This document shows positions 7,251 through 14,241 of a stretch of DNA of 24,330 bases, in pieces (the first letter of the stretch is position 1; every line of letters begins with the position of its first letter). The notes beneath the pieces are model-generated. The model did no database searches and was not told the DNA's origin. It worked only from the letters and a program-made list of their open reading frames with translations. The translations under genes and the position numbers were made by a program. Source of the stretch: an uncultured Eubacterium sp. (GTDB taxonomy: Bacteria > Bacillota > Clostridia > Lachnospirales > Lachnospiraceae); assembly GCA_910586445.1 (NCBI GenBank), contig CAJUHV010000004.1:80301-104630 (forward strand), given 5' to 3'.

Positions 7251-8423
7251 ATGAAAAGAATAAAAAAACTCAATAATATAACCAATGATACAGGCTATAA
7301 TACAGACTATGACACAGCCTCAGCATTCATACCATCATCCATAAAAAACCGTGCACTGTTTTTGGACATTGAAACAACTGGATTTTCTGCTGCTAAGGCA
7401 AGGCTGTACTTAATCGGCACAGCTTATGTCCAGGACCATGTGCTGGTGACAGAACAGTTTTTTGCCGAAACCGGTTCCCCGGATGAAGAAGCAGCGCTGA
7501 TCTATGAATTTGACAGCCTGGCAGCACAGTTTGACACAATTGTTACATTTTACGGCAGCCGGTTTGACCTGCCGTTTTTAAAAGGGTGCCAAAAGCGCCT
7601 GCATATACCGCCCGCCGGCCTGGTTTACCATAACAAAAATTATGTAGACCTGTATCTTGATTTCCATGCCTATAAGCATATTTTTACATTAGAAAACTAC
7701 AAGCTGCTGTCACTGGAAGCTTTTCTGGGCATAAAGCGCATGGAGACACGAAGCGGCGGAGAGCTGGCCGGCATTTATATGGAATACATAAAAAAAACAG
7801 ACGACGAATCACTCCGCCTTCTGCTTTCGCATAATTATGAAGATCTCACAGGCATGGTGCGCCTGCTGCCTTTATACGCTTTTGACAGCTTCTTTGCCGG
7901 TCATTTTACGCCTGTCAGTTCCACCGTATCCACATACTGCAGAATCGACGGCACGCCCGGCACAGAGCTTTCCATCACCTGCCTGCTGGAACACAGCCTG
8001 CCTGCCGCAGTCTCCTGCTGCTGCTGCAGCTATTACCTGCATGCCGGCCAGAACACAGCCATATTCCGCGTGCCGCTTTATCAGGGCGAGCTGAAATATT
8101 TTTATCCAAATTACAAGGACTACTACTACCTGCCCGGCGAAGATACCGCCATTCACAAAAGTGTAGCCGCCTATGTAGACAGGGCACACCGCCAAAAAGC
8201 ACGTGCTGCCAGCTGCTACACCAGAAAAACCGGCAGCTTTCTGGTGCAGTACGAAGAGCTTATAACGCCCGCTTTTTACACAGAATACAAGGCCGGCCTC
8301 TCATACTTTGAACTGCCGGATGAATCAGGCAGAAGTACTGCCCTTCTGAAGGATTACTGCATGCACATGCTGCACATATTAAAAAATCCTCCGAAGGCAG
8401 AGCATAAAACCTCATCCGGCTAA
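7251..8423 (+). CDS. YprB-like RNase H-fold 3'-5' exonuclease
   Basis: Predicted DnaQ/RNase H-fold nuclease, 390 aa, the only plus-strand gene. The first exonuclease motif is ALFLDIETTGFS (Asp39, Glu41). The second is TFYGSRFDLPFL (Asp106), followed by the YVDLYLDF block. The third is SHNYEDLTGM (Asp198). This order and the spacing match the YprB-like RNase H family rather than DNA polymerase epsilon subunits. The C-terminal part (about 215-390) matches nothing I recognise; it is aromatic-rich and holds four consecutive cysteines (256-259). Substrate is unknown. It diverges from rnfC and converges with cheR, leaving 21 bases between stop codons and no obvious terminator. Confidence 0.85.
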   Translation: MKRIKKLNNITNDTGYNTDYDTASAFIPSSIKNRALFLDIETTGFSAAKARLYLIGTAYVQDHVLVTEQFFAETGSPDEEAALIYEFDSLAAQFDTIVTFYGSRFDLPFLKGCQKRLHIPPAGLVYHNKNYVDLYLDFHAYKHIFTLENYKLLSLEAFLGIKRMETRSGGELAGIYMEYIKKTDDESLRLLLSHNYEDLTGMVRLLPLYAFDSFFAGHFTPVSSTVSTYCRIDGTPGTELSITCLLEHSLPAAVSCCCCSYYLHAGQNTAIFRVPLYQGELKYFYPNYKDYYYLPGEDTAIHKSVAAYVDRAHRQKARAASCYTRKTGSFLVQYEELITPAFYTEYKAGLSYFELPDESGRSTALLKDYCMHMLHILKNPPKAEHKTSSG

Positions 8424-8444
8424 AACAATATGAACATTTCAGGT

Positions 8445-9221
8445 CTACTCCTTGATGAAAAAGAACGAAGAAGACCTCTCGTAATTCAGCTCCTTATAAT
8501 TCATAATCTGTTCTGTGCTGCCGATAAACAAGATCCCGTCTTTCTTCAGCGCCTGATTAAATTTGGTATAAATCTCCTGCTTTGCATCATCCGTAAAATA
8601 GATCACCACGTTCCTGCATACGATCATGTCATATCCTGACGGATATGGATCGCGAAGCAGGTTGTGCTCCTTAAATTCTACCCTCTTTTTTATCTCATCA
8701 GAAATCTGATAAGAAGCTCCTATTTTTGTAAAATACTTTTTCTTTAAATCTTCCGGCACATTTGCAATGCTTTTATTGTTATATAAGCCGACCCTTGCCT
8801 TTTCCAGCACCTGCTTATCGATGTCTGTAGCAAGTATGCGTATCTGATTCAGCGGAATATGCTTGGACAGCGCCATAACAAGTGAATACGGCTCATCTCC
8901 GGTAGAACATGCCGCGCTCCAGATTTTCAGGCTCTTGCCAAATTTACTGATCAATTCTGGAAAGACCTTTGTATCCAATATGCGCCACTGGTCAGGATTA
9001 CGGTAAAATTCAGATACATTAATTGTCAAAAAGTTTACAAACTGCTCTAAAACAGCCTTATCCGTTTTTAAAAGACTGACATATTCATCATATGTTTTCG
9101 CTTTCGTCTTGCCGATCAGCGTATCTATACGGCGCTTCATCTGCTTTTCTTTGTAGCAGTTTAAATCAATCTTGGTTAATGTCAATACATTACTTTTAAA
9201 TTTATCATAGTTATCTAGCAT
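8445..9221 (-). CDS. cheR: CheR-type chemoreceptor methyltransferase
   Basis: Protein-glutamate O-methyltransferase that uses S-adenosylmethionine to methylate chemoreceptors; 258 aa, normal length. The N-terminal helical domain (about 1-80) ends in FLTINVSEFYRNPDQW. The catalytic domain carries AACSTGDEPYSL, the SAM-binding motif, and CRNVVIYF, both hallmarks of CheR. GGGAG lies nine bases before the ATG. No other chemotaxis gene is in the window. The strong hairpin at 9247-9289 is 26 bases upstream of the start, and I see no clear promoter between them, so expression may depend on read-through from rpsA. Confidence 0.95.
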   Translation of the reverse strand: MLDNYDKFKSNVLTLTKIDLNCYKEKQMKRRIDTLIGKTKAKTYDEYVSLLKTDKAVLEQFVNFLTINVSEFYRNPDQWRILDTKVFPELISKFGKSLKIWSAACSTGDEPYSLVMALSKHIPLNQIRILATDIDKQVLEKARVGLYNNKSIANVPEDLKKKYFTKIGASYQISDEIKKRVEFKEHNLLRDPYPSGYDMIVCRNVVIYFTDDAKQEIYTKFNQALKKDGILFIGSTEQIMNYKELNYERSSSFFFIKE

Positions 9222-9246
9222 ATTGGCAAACTCCCATACTTTTTTC

Positions 9247-9289
9247 TAAAAAAAACAGCATACAAACAGCGGTGCTGCTTATATGCTGT
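9247..9289 (-). terminator. Strong rho-independent terminator after rpsA
   Basis: Read on the minus strand, a 16-bp stem (9274-9289 with 9255-9270, two G-U pairs, no mismatch) closes a 3-base loop and runs straight into eight T. It lies 54 bases past the rpsA stop and just ahead of cheR. Confidence 0.9.
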
Positions 9290-9343
9290 CTGTATAAATA
9301 GCCAGACTATGAAACCAGCCCGCTTTTAAACAAAACTTTTCAA

Positions 9344-10426
9344 TTACTCTTCTGCATCTGCAGCAGCTTCTTCATCCTTCAGCAGCGCTTTCATGCTCAG
9401 GCTGATTTTACGATCTGCCTCATTGAAATCAACAATTTTTGCTTCAATTGTCTGGCCTACCTTCAATACATCTGCCGGTTTGTCGATATGCTCTCTGGAG
9501 ATCTGAGATACATGCAGCAGTGCGTCGATACCAGGCGCTAATTCTACGAAAGCACCAAAATCCGTCATTCTGGCAACCCTGCCGGTGACAACCGTACCTG
9601 CAGCAAATTTTTCTGTTGCGTTATTCCACGGATTATCCTCCGGAAATTTCATGCTGAGCGCAATTTTCGTATCATTAATATCTTTGATAAATACTTTTAC
9701 GACGTCACCGACTTTAAATGCCTTTTTCGGGCTTTCTACGCGTCCCCAGGACATCTCGGATATATGAAGCAGTCCGTCTGCGCCCCCGAGGTCAATAAAC
9801 GCGCCAAAATCTGTTACATTTTTAACAGTGCCTTCAATCACATCTCCGACATTGATTCTCTCAAACAATGCCTTGCGCAGTTCTGCCTTCTGTGCTGCCA
9901 GAAGCTGCTTGCGGTCGCCGATAATCCTTCTTCTCTTAGGATTGAACTCTGTAATCACGAATTCGATTTCCTGTCCGTCGTATTTGGTCAGGTCTTTTTC
10001 ATATACATCTGACACAAGGCTGGATGGAATAAATACCCTTGCCTCGTCTACGATGACGCTCAGTCCGCCGTTTAATACCTGTGCTACCTTTGCTGTCAGC
10101 ACTTCCTTGTTTTCAAACGCTTCTTCTAATCTCTTGCTGCCTTTTTCTGCTGCAAGGCGCTTATAGGTCAGAAGCACCTGACCGTCTCCATCATTTACTT
10201 TTAAAACTTTTGCCTCCATCGTACTGCCTGCTTCAATCAGGGTAGTCAGGTCTACATTCGGTTCATTGGTGTATTCATTCCGAGTAATGATACCGTCAGA
10301 CTTGTAACCGATATTGAGCACGATCTCATCAGGTTTTACATCGATAACAGTACCTTCAACAACCTCCCCGTTCCTTATTGTTTTAAAAGATTCCTCTAAC
10401 ATTTGTTCAAAGCTTTGTTCTGACAT
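9344..10426 (-). CDS. rpsA: S1-domain protein, ribosomal protein S1 type
   Basis: RNA-binding protein of 360 aa with four S1 (OB-fold) domains at about residues 20-90, 106-173, 192-260 and 276-346. The last two are canonical, each with VTDFGAFIDLGG- or MTDFGAFVELAPG-type strands and a LLH(I/V)S motif. In Firmicutes such four-domain proteins are annotated as ribosomal protein S1 although initiation roles differ from the six-domain E. coli form. The start is the ATG at 10426, with GAGGAGG nine bases ahead. It lies inside the end of ispH (20-base overlap). Many Clostridia carry an IspH-S1 fusion; here the two are separate reading frames. Confidence 0.93.
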   Translation of the reverse strand: MSEQSFEQMLEESFKTIRNGEVVEGTVIDVKPDEIVLNIGYKSDGIITRNEYTNEPNVDLTTLIEAGSTMEAKVLKVNDGDGQVLLTYKRLAAEKGSKRLEEAFENKEVLTAKVAQVLNGGLSVIVDEARVFIPSSLVSDVYEKDLTKYDGQEIEFVITEFNPKRRRIIGDRKQLLAAQKAELRKALFERINVGDVIEGTVKNVTDFGAFIDLGGADGLLHISEMSWGRVESPKKAFKVGDVVKVFIKDINDTKIALSMKFPEDNPWNNATEKFAAGTVVTGRVARMTDFGAFVELAPGIDALLHVSQISREHIDKPADVLKVGQTIEAKIVDFNEADRKISLSMKALLKDEEAAADAEE

Positions 10427-11276
10427 ACTTTTGAACCTCCTCAATAATTTTCTTTGGGGTAGAAGCCCCTGCGGTAATACCTACGTTATCAATGCGGCCT
10501 GCATGCTCAATGCATAAATCAGCTGCGGTCTGTATATAGTAAGTATTTGCACATTCTTCTTTGCATATCTCATACAGTTTCTGCGTATTCGAACTGCTCC
10601 TTCCTCCAATGACAATCATAATATCGGAAGTCTTTGCCAGACTAGCTGCCTCATTCTGCCGTTCTTCTGTAGCGTTACAAATTGTATTCAATACACGTAT
10701 ATCATTAATATAACCTTTTTTTTGAATAATTTCAACTAATTCTTGAAATTTCTTGTAATTAAACGTCGTCTGCGCCACAATGCACACTTTTTTATCTGCC
10801 TGGAGCTCATAATTCTCGGCCTCCTGCGCATTTGAAACCACTGCTGTATGCGCAGGATCACACCAGCCGCGGATTCCTTCGACCTCAGGGTGCTCGCTGC
10901 TGCCGATGATCACGATTTCGTAGCCGTCTTTGGAAAACTCTTCCACGATCTGGTGAATTTTAAGTACAAATGGACAGGTAGCATCCTCAATTGAAAATCC
11001 TGCCTGCTCCAGCTTTTCATAAACTTCTTTCGATACGCCGTGAGAACGGATAATGACTGTTCCCCGCTTTGGCGCACGGCTGCCTGCCAGAGAATCAATC
11101 GAATCAATAACCTGTACGCCCTTCTGCTCCAGATCATTCACGACTTCTTCATTATGGATGATCGGCCCGTAGGTATAAATCGGCCCATTTGATATATCGG
11201 CCTGTTCATACACTTTGTTAACCGCTCTTTTGACTCCAAAACAAAACCCGGCACTTTTTGCCACTGTAATATTCAT
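10407..11276 (-). CDS. ispH: 4-hydroxy-3-methylbut-2-enyl diphosphate reductase
   Basis: Last enzyme of the MEP isoprenoid pathway; it reduces HMBPP to IPP and DMAPP with a four-iron cluster. 289 aa, normal for the stand-alone enzyme. The three cluster cysteines are present: Cys12 in AGFCFGVKRAV, Cys101 in EDATCPFVLKIH and Cys200 in LNTICNATEERQ. Substrate-site motifs include IIHNEEVV (His41), IIRSHGVS (His79) and SSEHPEVEG (His129). Its ATG overlaps the cmk stop by four bases (ATGA), and the rpsA start lies in its 3' end, so cmk, ispH and rpsA look translationally coupled. Confidence 0.97.
   Translation of the reverse strand: MNITVAKSAGFCFGVKRAVNKVYEQADISNGPIYTYGPIIHNEEVVNDLEQKGVQVIDSIDSLAGSRAPKRGTVIIRSHGVSKEVYEKLEQAGFSIEDATCPFVLKIHQIVEEFSKDGYEIVIIGSSEHPEVEGIRGWCDPAHTAVVSNAQEAENYELQADKKVCIVAQTTFNYKKFQELVEIIQKKGYINDIRVLNTICNATEERQNEAASLAKTSDIMIVIGGRSSSNTQKLYEICKEECANTYYIQTAADLCIEHAGRIDNVGITAGASTPKKIIEEVQKYVRTKL
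10436..10442 (-). promoter_or_regulatory. rpsA ribosome-binding site inside the ispH coding region
   Basis: GAGGAGG on the minus strand, nine bases before ATG at 10426 and inside the last codons of ispH (encoding E-E-V). It rules out the in-frame TTG at 10444, which overlaps this site. Confidence 0.85.
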
Positions 11277-11953
11277 ATGTTCCCCTTTGAATGTGCTTTC
11301 TCGTAGATACTGCGTATCGCCGCCACTACTTCTTCTATGCCCATGACAGAAGAATCCACCAGTACGGCATCTTCCGCCAGCCGAAGCGGTGCGATCTCAC
11401 GGTTCATGTCACGGTAATCACGCTCCTTAATATCCGCCTCTATCTGCGCATAGTCAGCATCGATTCCTTTTCTTATTAATTCCTCATGCCTTCTTTTGGC
11501 CCTTGCCTCCACCGTGGCTGTCAGATAGATCTTGACCTGCGCATGAGGCAGCACGCATGTGCCGATATCACGTCCATCCATAATGACATCCGCATTCTGC
11601 GCCAGCTTCTGCTGGAGCAGCGTCAGCTTTTCGCGCACCTTTGGATAAATGCTGGTATTTGAAGCCATAATGCCGACTTCCTCCGTGCGAATCCATTCAT
11701 TGACATTTTCACCGTTTAATACTACACACTGCATGCCGTCCTGATATGTGATCGTAATATCTATGTCTGCACATGCGGCTGATATGGCAGCTTCATCTTT
11801 ATGGTCTATGCCGCCCCGGATAAAATACAGCGCCATCGCACGATACATTGCGCCGGTATCCACGTATACAAATGATAACTCTTTTGACAGCCTTTTGGCA
11901 ATGGTACTTTTTCCCGCTCCTGCCGGGCCGTCAATTGCAATATTAAAACTCAT
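11273..11953 (-). CDS. cmk: Cytidylate kinase
   Basis: Phosphorylates CMP and dCMP using ATP; 226 aa, standard bacterial length. The P-loop DGPAGAGKST is at about residues 7-16. YVDTGAMYRAMA and DGRDIGTCVLP are the CMP-binding signatures, and RDYRDMNREIAPL is the lid region. The ATG at 11953 has AAAGGAAA ahead. It lies 34 bases after the flavoprotein gene and overlaps ispH by four bases. The order cmk-ispH-rpsA is common in Clostridia. Confidence 0.97.
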   Translation of the reverse strand: MSFNIAIDGPAGAGKSTIAKRLSKELSFVYVDTGAMYRAMALYFIRGGIDHKDEAAISAACADIDITITYQDGMQCVVLNGENVNEWIRTEEVGIMASNTSIYPKVREKLTLLQQKLAQNADVIMDGRDIGTCVLPHAQVKIYLTATVEARAKRRHEELIRKGIDADYAQIEADIKERDYRDMNREIAPLRLAEDAVLVDSSVMGIEEVVAAIRSIYEKAHSKGNI

Positions 11954-11987
11954 ATGAACTTTTCCTTTCTAAAAGCTGTCTGGCACT

Positions 11988-13322
11988 TCATTCACTTGCC
12001 GCTGCGCTCCTGCCCGCCAGATATCCGGTAGACCATGCGATCTGGAGGTTATATCCTCCTGTGAGGGCATCCACATCTAAGAGCTCGCCTGCAAAATATA
12101 AGCCGGGTATCATCTTTGATTCCATTGTAGACGGATTTACTTCCCTGACATTAACCCCGCCGCGCGTAATCACGGCTTCGTTAAAGTCACGCAGCCCTGT
12201 AATGGTAGCCGGAAAGCCTTTGATGAGGTCCAGCAGTACTGCACGTTCTTCTTTTGTCACCTCATTGACCTTTTTCTCCGGTGAAATGCCGCTCAGCTCA
12301 GTCACGACCGGAATCAGCTTTGACGGCAGCAGGCGGTTTAATGCATTTTTAAAATTTTTATTTAAATTTTCCTCAAAATCCCGCAGGATACGGCGGTCCA
12401 GCTGCTGTCTGTCCAGTGCCGGTTTTAAATCGATCCTAAGCGGCAGAGGCTTCTTCTGGAGCTGGCTGCTTATAATGCTGCTTGCCCGCAGCATCAGGGG
12501 ACCGCTGACGCCAAAATGTGTAAACATCATCTCGCCGAAATCATCATACAGCACCTTTCTGCCGTCTGCAATGACAGCCCGAACATTTTTTAACGACAGC
12601 CCCTGCAGCTTTGGAATATATGGTTCCTGCGTCTTCATTGCCACAAGTACAGGATACTGCTGCTCTATTTTATGGCCGAATGCCCTGGCAAATGTATATC
12701 CGTCTCCGGTGGAGCCGGTAGCAGGATAGGACAGGCCCCCGGTAGCCAGTATTACCCGATCCGCCATATACCGGCTGCCTGCTGCGTCTTTTACGCAGAA
12801 ACGCCATGCTGTCTGTCCGGCGCTTTCAGTCTGTCCGGCACTGCCTGCGCCTATTATGCCGTCTGCATCAGTTGAATTGTTTATATCATTTATTTCAGTC
12901 TTACGAATTCGTTCAATCGAAACAATCCGCGTATTCAGCAGCACTTTTACCCCCAGCCTGCGCATCGCGCCTTCGAGGCCGCGGATCACGTCGGAGGAAT
13001 GATCAGATACCGGAAAGACACGTCCGCCGCGCTCGGTCTTTAACGGCACTTTCTGCTTTTCAAAAAAATCCATAACACGAAAGTTATCGTATGTATAAAA
13101 GGCACTGTATAAAAACTTGGAATTTCTTAAAACCTGTTTAAACAAATCCTGCGTTTCGCAGGCATTGGTAATATTACATCTGCCTTTGCCTGTAATATAC
13201 AGTTTTTTCCCCAGCTTTTCATTGCGCTCCAGCAGCAAAACGCTGCAGCCGCATTCAGCTGCTGCAGCTGCTGCCATCATGCCGGATGCGCCTCCGCCTG
13301 CTACTATGATCTCTTTAGACAT
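11988..13322 (-). CDS. HI0933/YhiN-family FAD-dependent oxidoreductase
   Basis: Flavoprotein of 444 aa. The N-terminal dinucleotide fold has GGGASGMMAA (residues 9-18) and the acidic end LLLERNEKLGKKL. Family blocks ITGKGRCNITN, ILATGGLSYPATGSTGDG, THFGVSGP and the C-terminal TGGYNLQIAWSTGYLAG are all present. The reaction of most members is unknown; automatic labels such as aminoacetone oxidase or BaiN come from single studied relatives and should not be trusted here. Residues about 139-172 form a low-complexity insertion with a doubled hexapeptide, SAGQTE/SAGQTA. Its ATG overlaps the regulator stop by eight bases, with AGGAGATATGG ahead. Confidence 0.92.
   Translation of the reverse strand: MSKEIIVAGGGASGMMAAAAAAECGCSVLLLERNEKLGKKLYITGKGRCNITNACETQDLFKQVLRNSKFLYSAFYTYDNFRVMDFFEKQKVPLKTERGGRVFPVSDHSSDVIRGLEGAMRRLGVKVLLNTRIVSIERIRKTEINDINNSTDADGIIGAGSAGQTESAGQTAWRFCVKDAAGSRYMADRVILATGGLSYPATGSTGDGYTFARAFGHKIEQQYPVLVAMKTQEPYIPKLQGLSLKNVRAVIADGRKVLYDDFGEMMFTHFGVSGPLMLRASSIISSQLQKKPLPLRIDLKPALDRQQLDRRILRDFEENLNKNFKNALNRLLPSKLIPVVTELSGISPEKKVNEVTKEERAVLLDLIKGFPATITGLRDFNEAVITRGGVNVREVNPSTMESKMIPGLYFAGELLDVDALTGGYNLQIAWSTGYLAGRSAAASE
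12811..12846 (-). repeat. Doubled 18-bp unit inside the flavoprotein gene
   Basis: Two adjacent 18-bp units (12811-12828, 12829-12846) match at 14 of 18 positions and begin with an identical 11-base stretch. They encode SAGQTA and SAGQTE within a low-complexity insertion. Confidence 0.6.
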
Positions 13323-14241
13323 CCATATCTCCTATTTTTGCATAATGCATCTTTAACTTATCATCAATATAGTCGATCTCATCATTTTCGTAAACCTGAT
13401 ATTCGTCCCATATTTCCTCCAGCGTCTCCAGGGTCGTTGCGACTTCATCCTGCTTGCGCATGCACAGTGCCACAATCAGGGCATTGATCACGCTTAAAGG
13501 TGCAACCAGCGAATCTACGATCGAGGCCATATCACTGTCTGCGATCAGGTTGCAGGACGAATAGAGGTTCATCGGAGAATGAACGCTGTCTGTCAGGGTG
13601 ATTACCTTTGCACTGCGGTTATTGGCAAATTCCAGTGCTTTGAGCGTGCGCATGGAATATCTTGGAAAGCTGATGCCGATAATTACATCCTCTTTTCCAA
13701 TACGCACCATCTGCTCGAACAGCTCGCTGGAGCTGTTTGTATGCAGCAGAATCACATCGTCAAACATAAAATTCAGATAAAATGCCAGAAAACCAGCCAG
13801 CGGCGCGCAGCTGCGGATGCCAACGATATAAATCCGCCCTGCCGTCAGTATTGTGTCAACTGCCATTTCAAATGCATTCTGATCGATTTTCTCTAATGTG
13901 CCTTTAATTTTTTCCATATCTGCATGCAGTACGGATTCCAATATTCTGGACTGGCTGATCCTGCCATAAGTCACTTCCATGCGCTGGATCGAGCTGAGCT
14001 TGTTGCGCACCATTTCTTCGAGCGCTTTTTGAAACTCCGGATATCCTTTGTACCCCAGCTGTGCAGCGAACCGCACAACTGTGGACTCACTGACTCCGAC
14101 GACTTCCCCCAGCTTTGCAGCAGTCAGAAAGACGGCCTTATCATAATAATCGGTAATATAATTTGCCAAAAGCTTCTGACCCTTGCTCATAGTGCTATAA
14201 CGTTCGTTAATGCGGTTGGTCAGTTCATTTGTATTACTCAT
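13315..14241 (-). CDS. MurR/RpiR-family transcriptional regulator
   Basis: Regulator of 308 aa with the RpiR layout: an N-terminal helix-turn-helix (about 1-75, with LGEVVGVSESTVVRFAAQLG as the recognition region) and a sugar-phosphate-binding SIS domain (about 125-255, including IYIVGIRSCAPLAGF and DVIIGISFPRYS). Members sense phosphosugars such as MurNAc-6-P. The C-terminal tail beyond the SIS domain is acidic. It is locked between the L,D-transpeptidase (8-base overlap, ATGAGTAA) and the flavoprotein gene (8-base overlap, ATGTCTAA). The wall-enzyme neighbour makes an amino-sugar or wall signal plausible, but that is inference. Confidence 0.93.
   Translation of the reverse strand: MSNTNELTNRINERYSTMSKGQKLLANYITDYYDKAVFLTAAKLGEVVGVSESTVVRFAAQLGYKGYPEFQKALEEMVRNKLSSIQRMEVTYGRISQSRILESVLHADMEKIKGTLEKIDQNAFEMAVDTILTAGRIYIVGIRSCAPLAGFLAFYLNFMFDDVILLHTNSSSELFEQMVRIGKEDVIIGISFPRYSMRTLKALEFANNRSAKVITLTDSVHSPMNLYSSCNLIADSDMASIVDSLVAPLSVINALIVALCMRKQDEVATTLETLEEIWDEYQVYENDEIDYIDDKLKMHYAKIGDMDV

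Noticed and set aside
10427..10444. TTG start for rpsA at 10444
   Set aside because: It overlaps the GAGGAGG site that serves the ATG at 10426.
12061..12729. Long plus-strand reading frame opposite the flavoprotein gene (222 codons)
   Set aside because: Serine-rich antisense shadow of a well-conserved gene; no recognisable product.
11988..13322. Bile-acid enzyme BaiN for the flavoprotein
   Set aside because: The HI0933 family is broad and common; there is no bai gene nearby and membership alone does not give that function.
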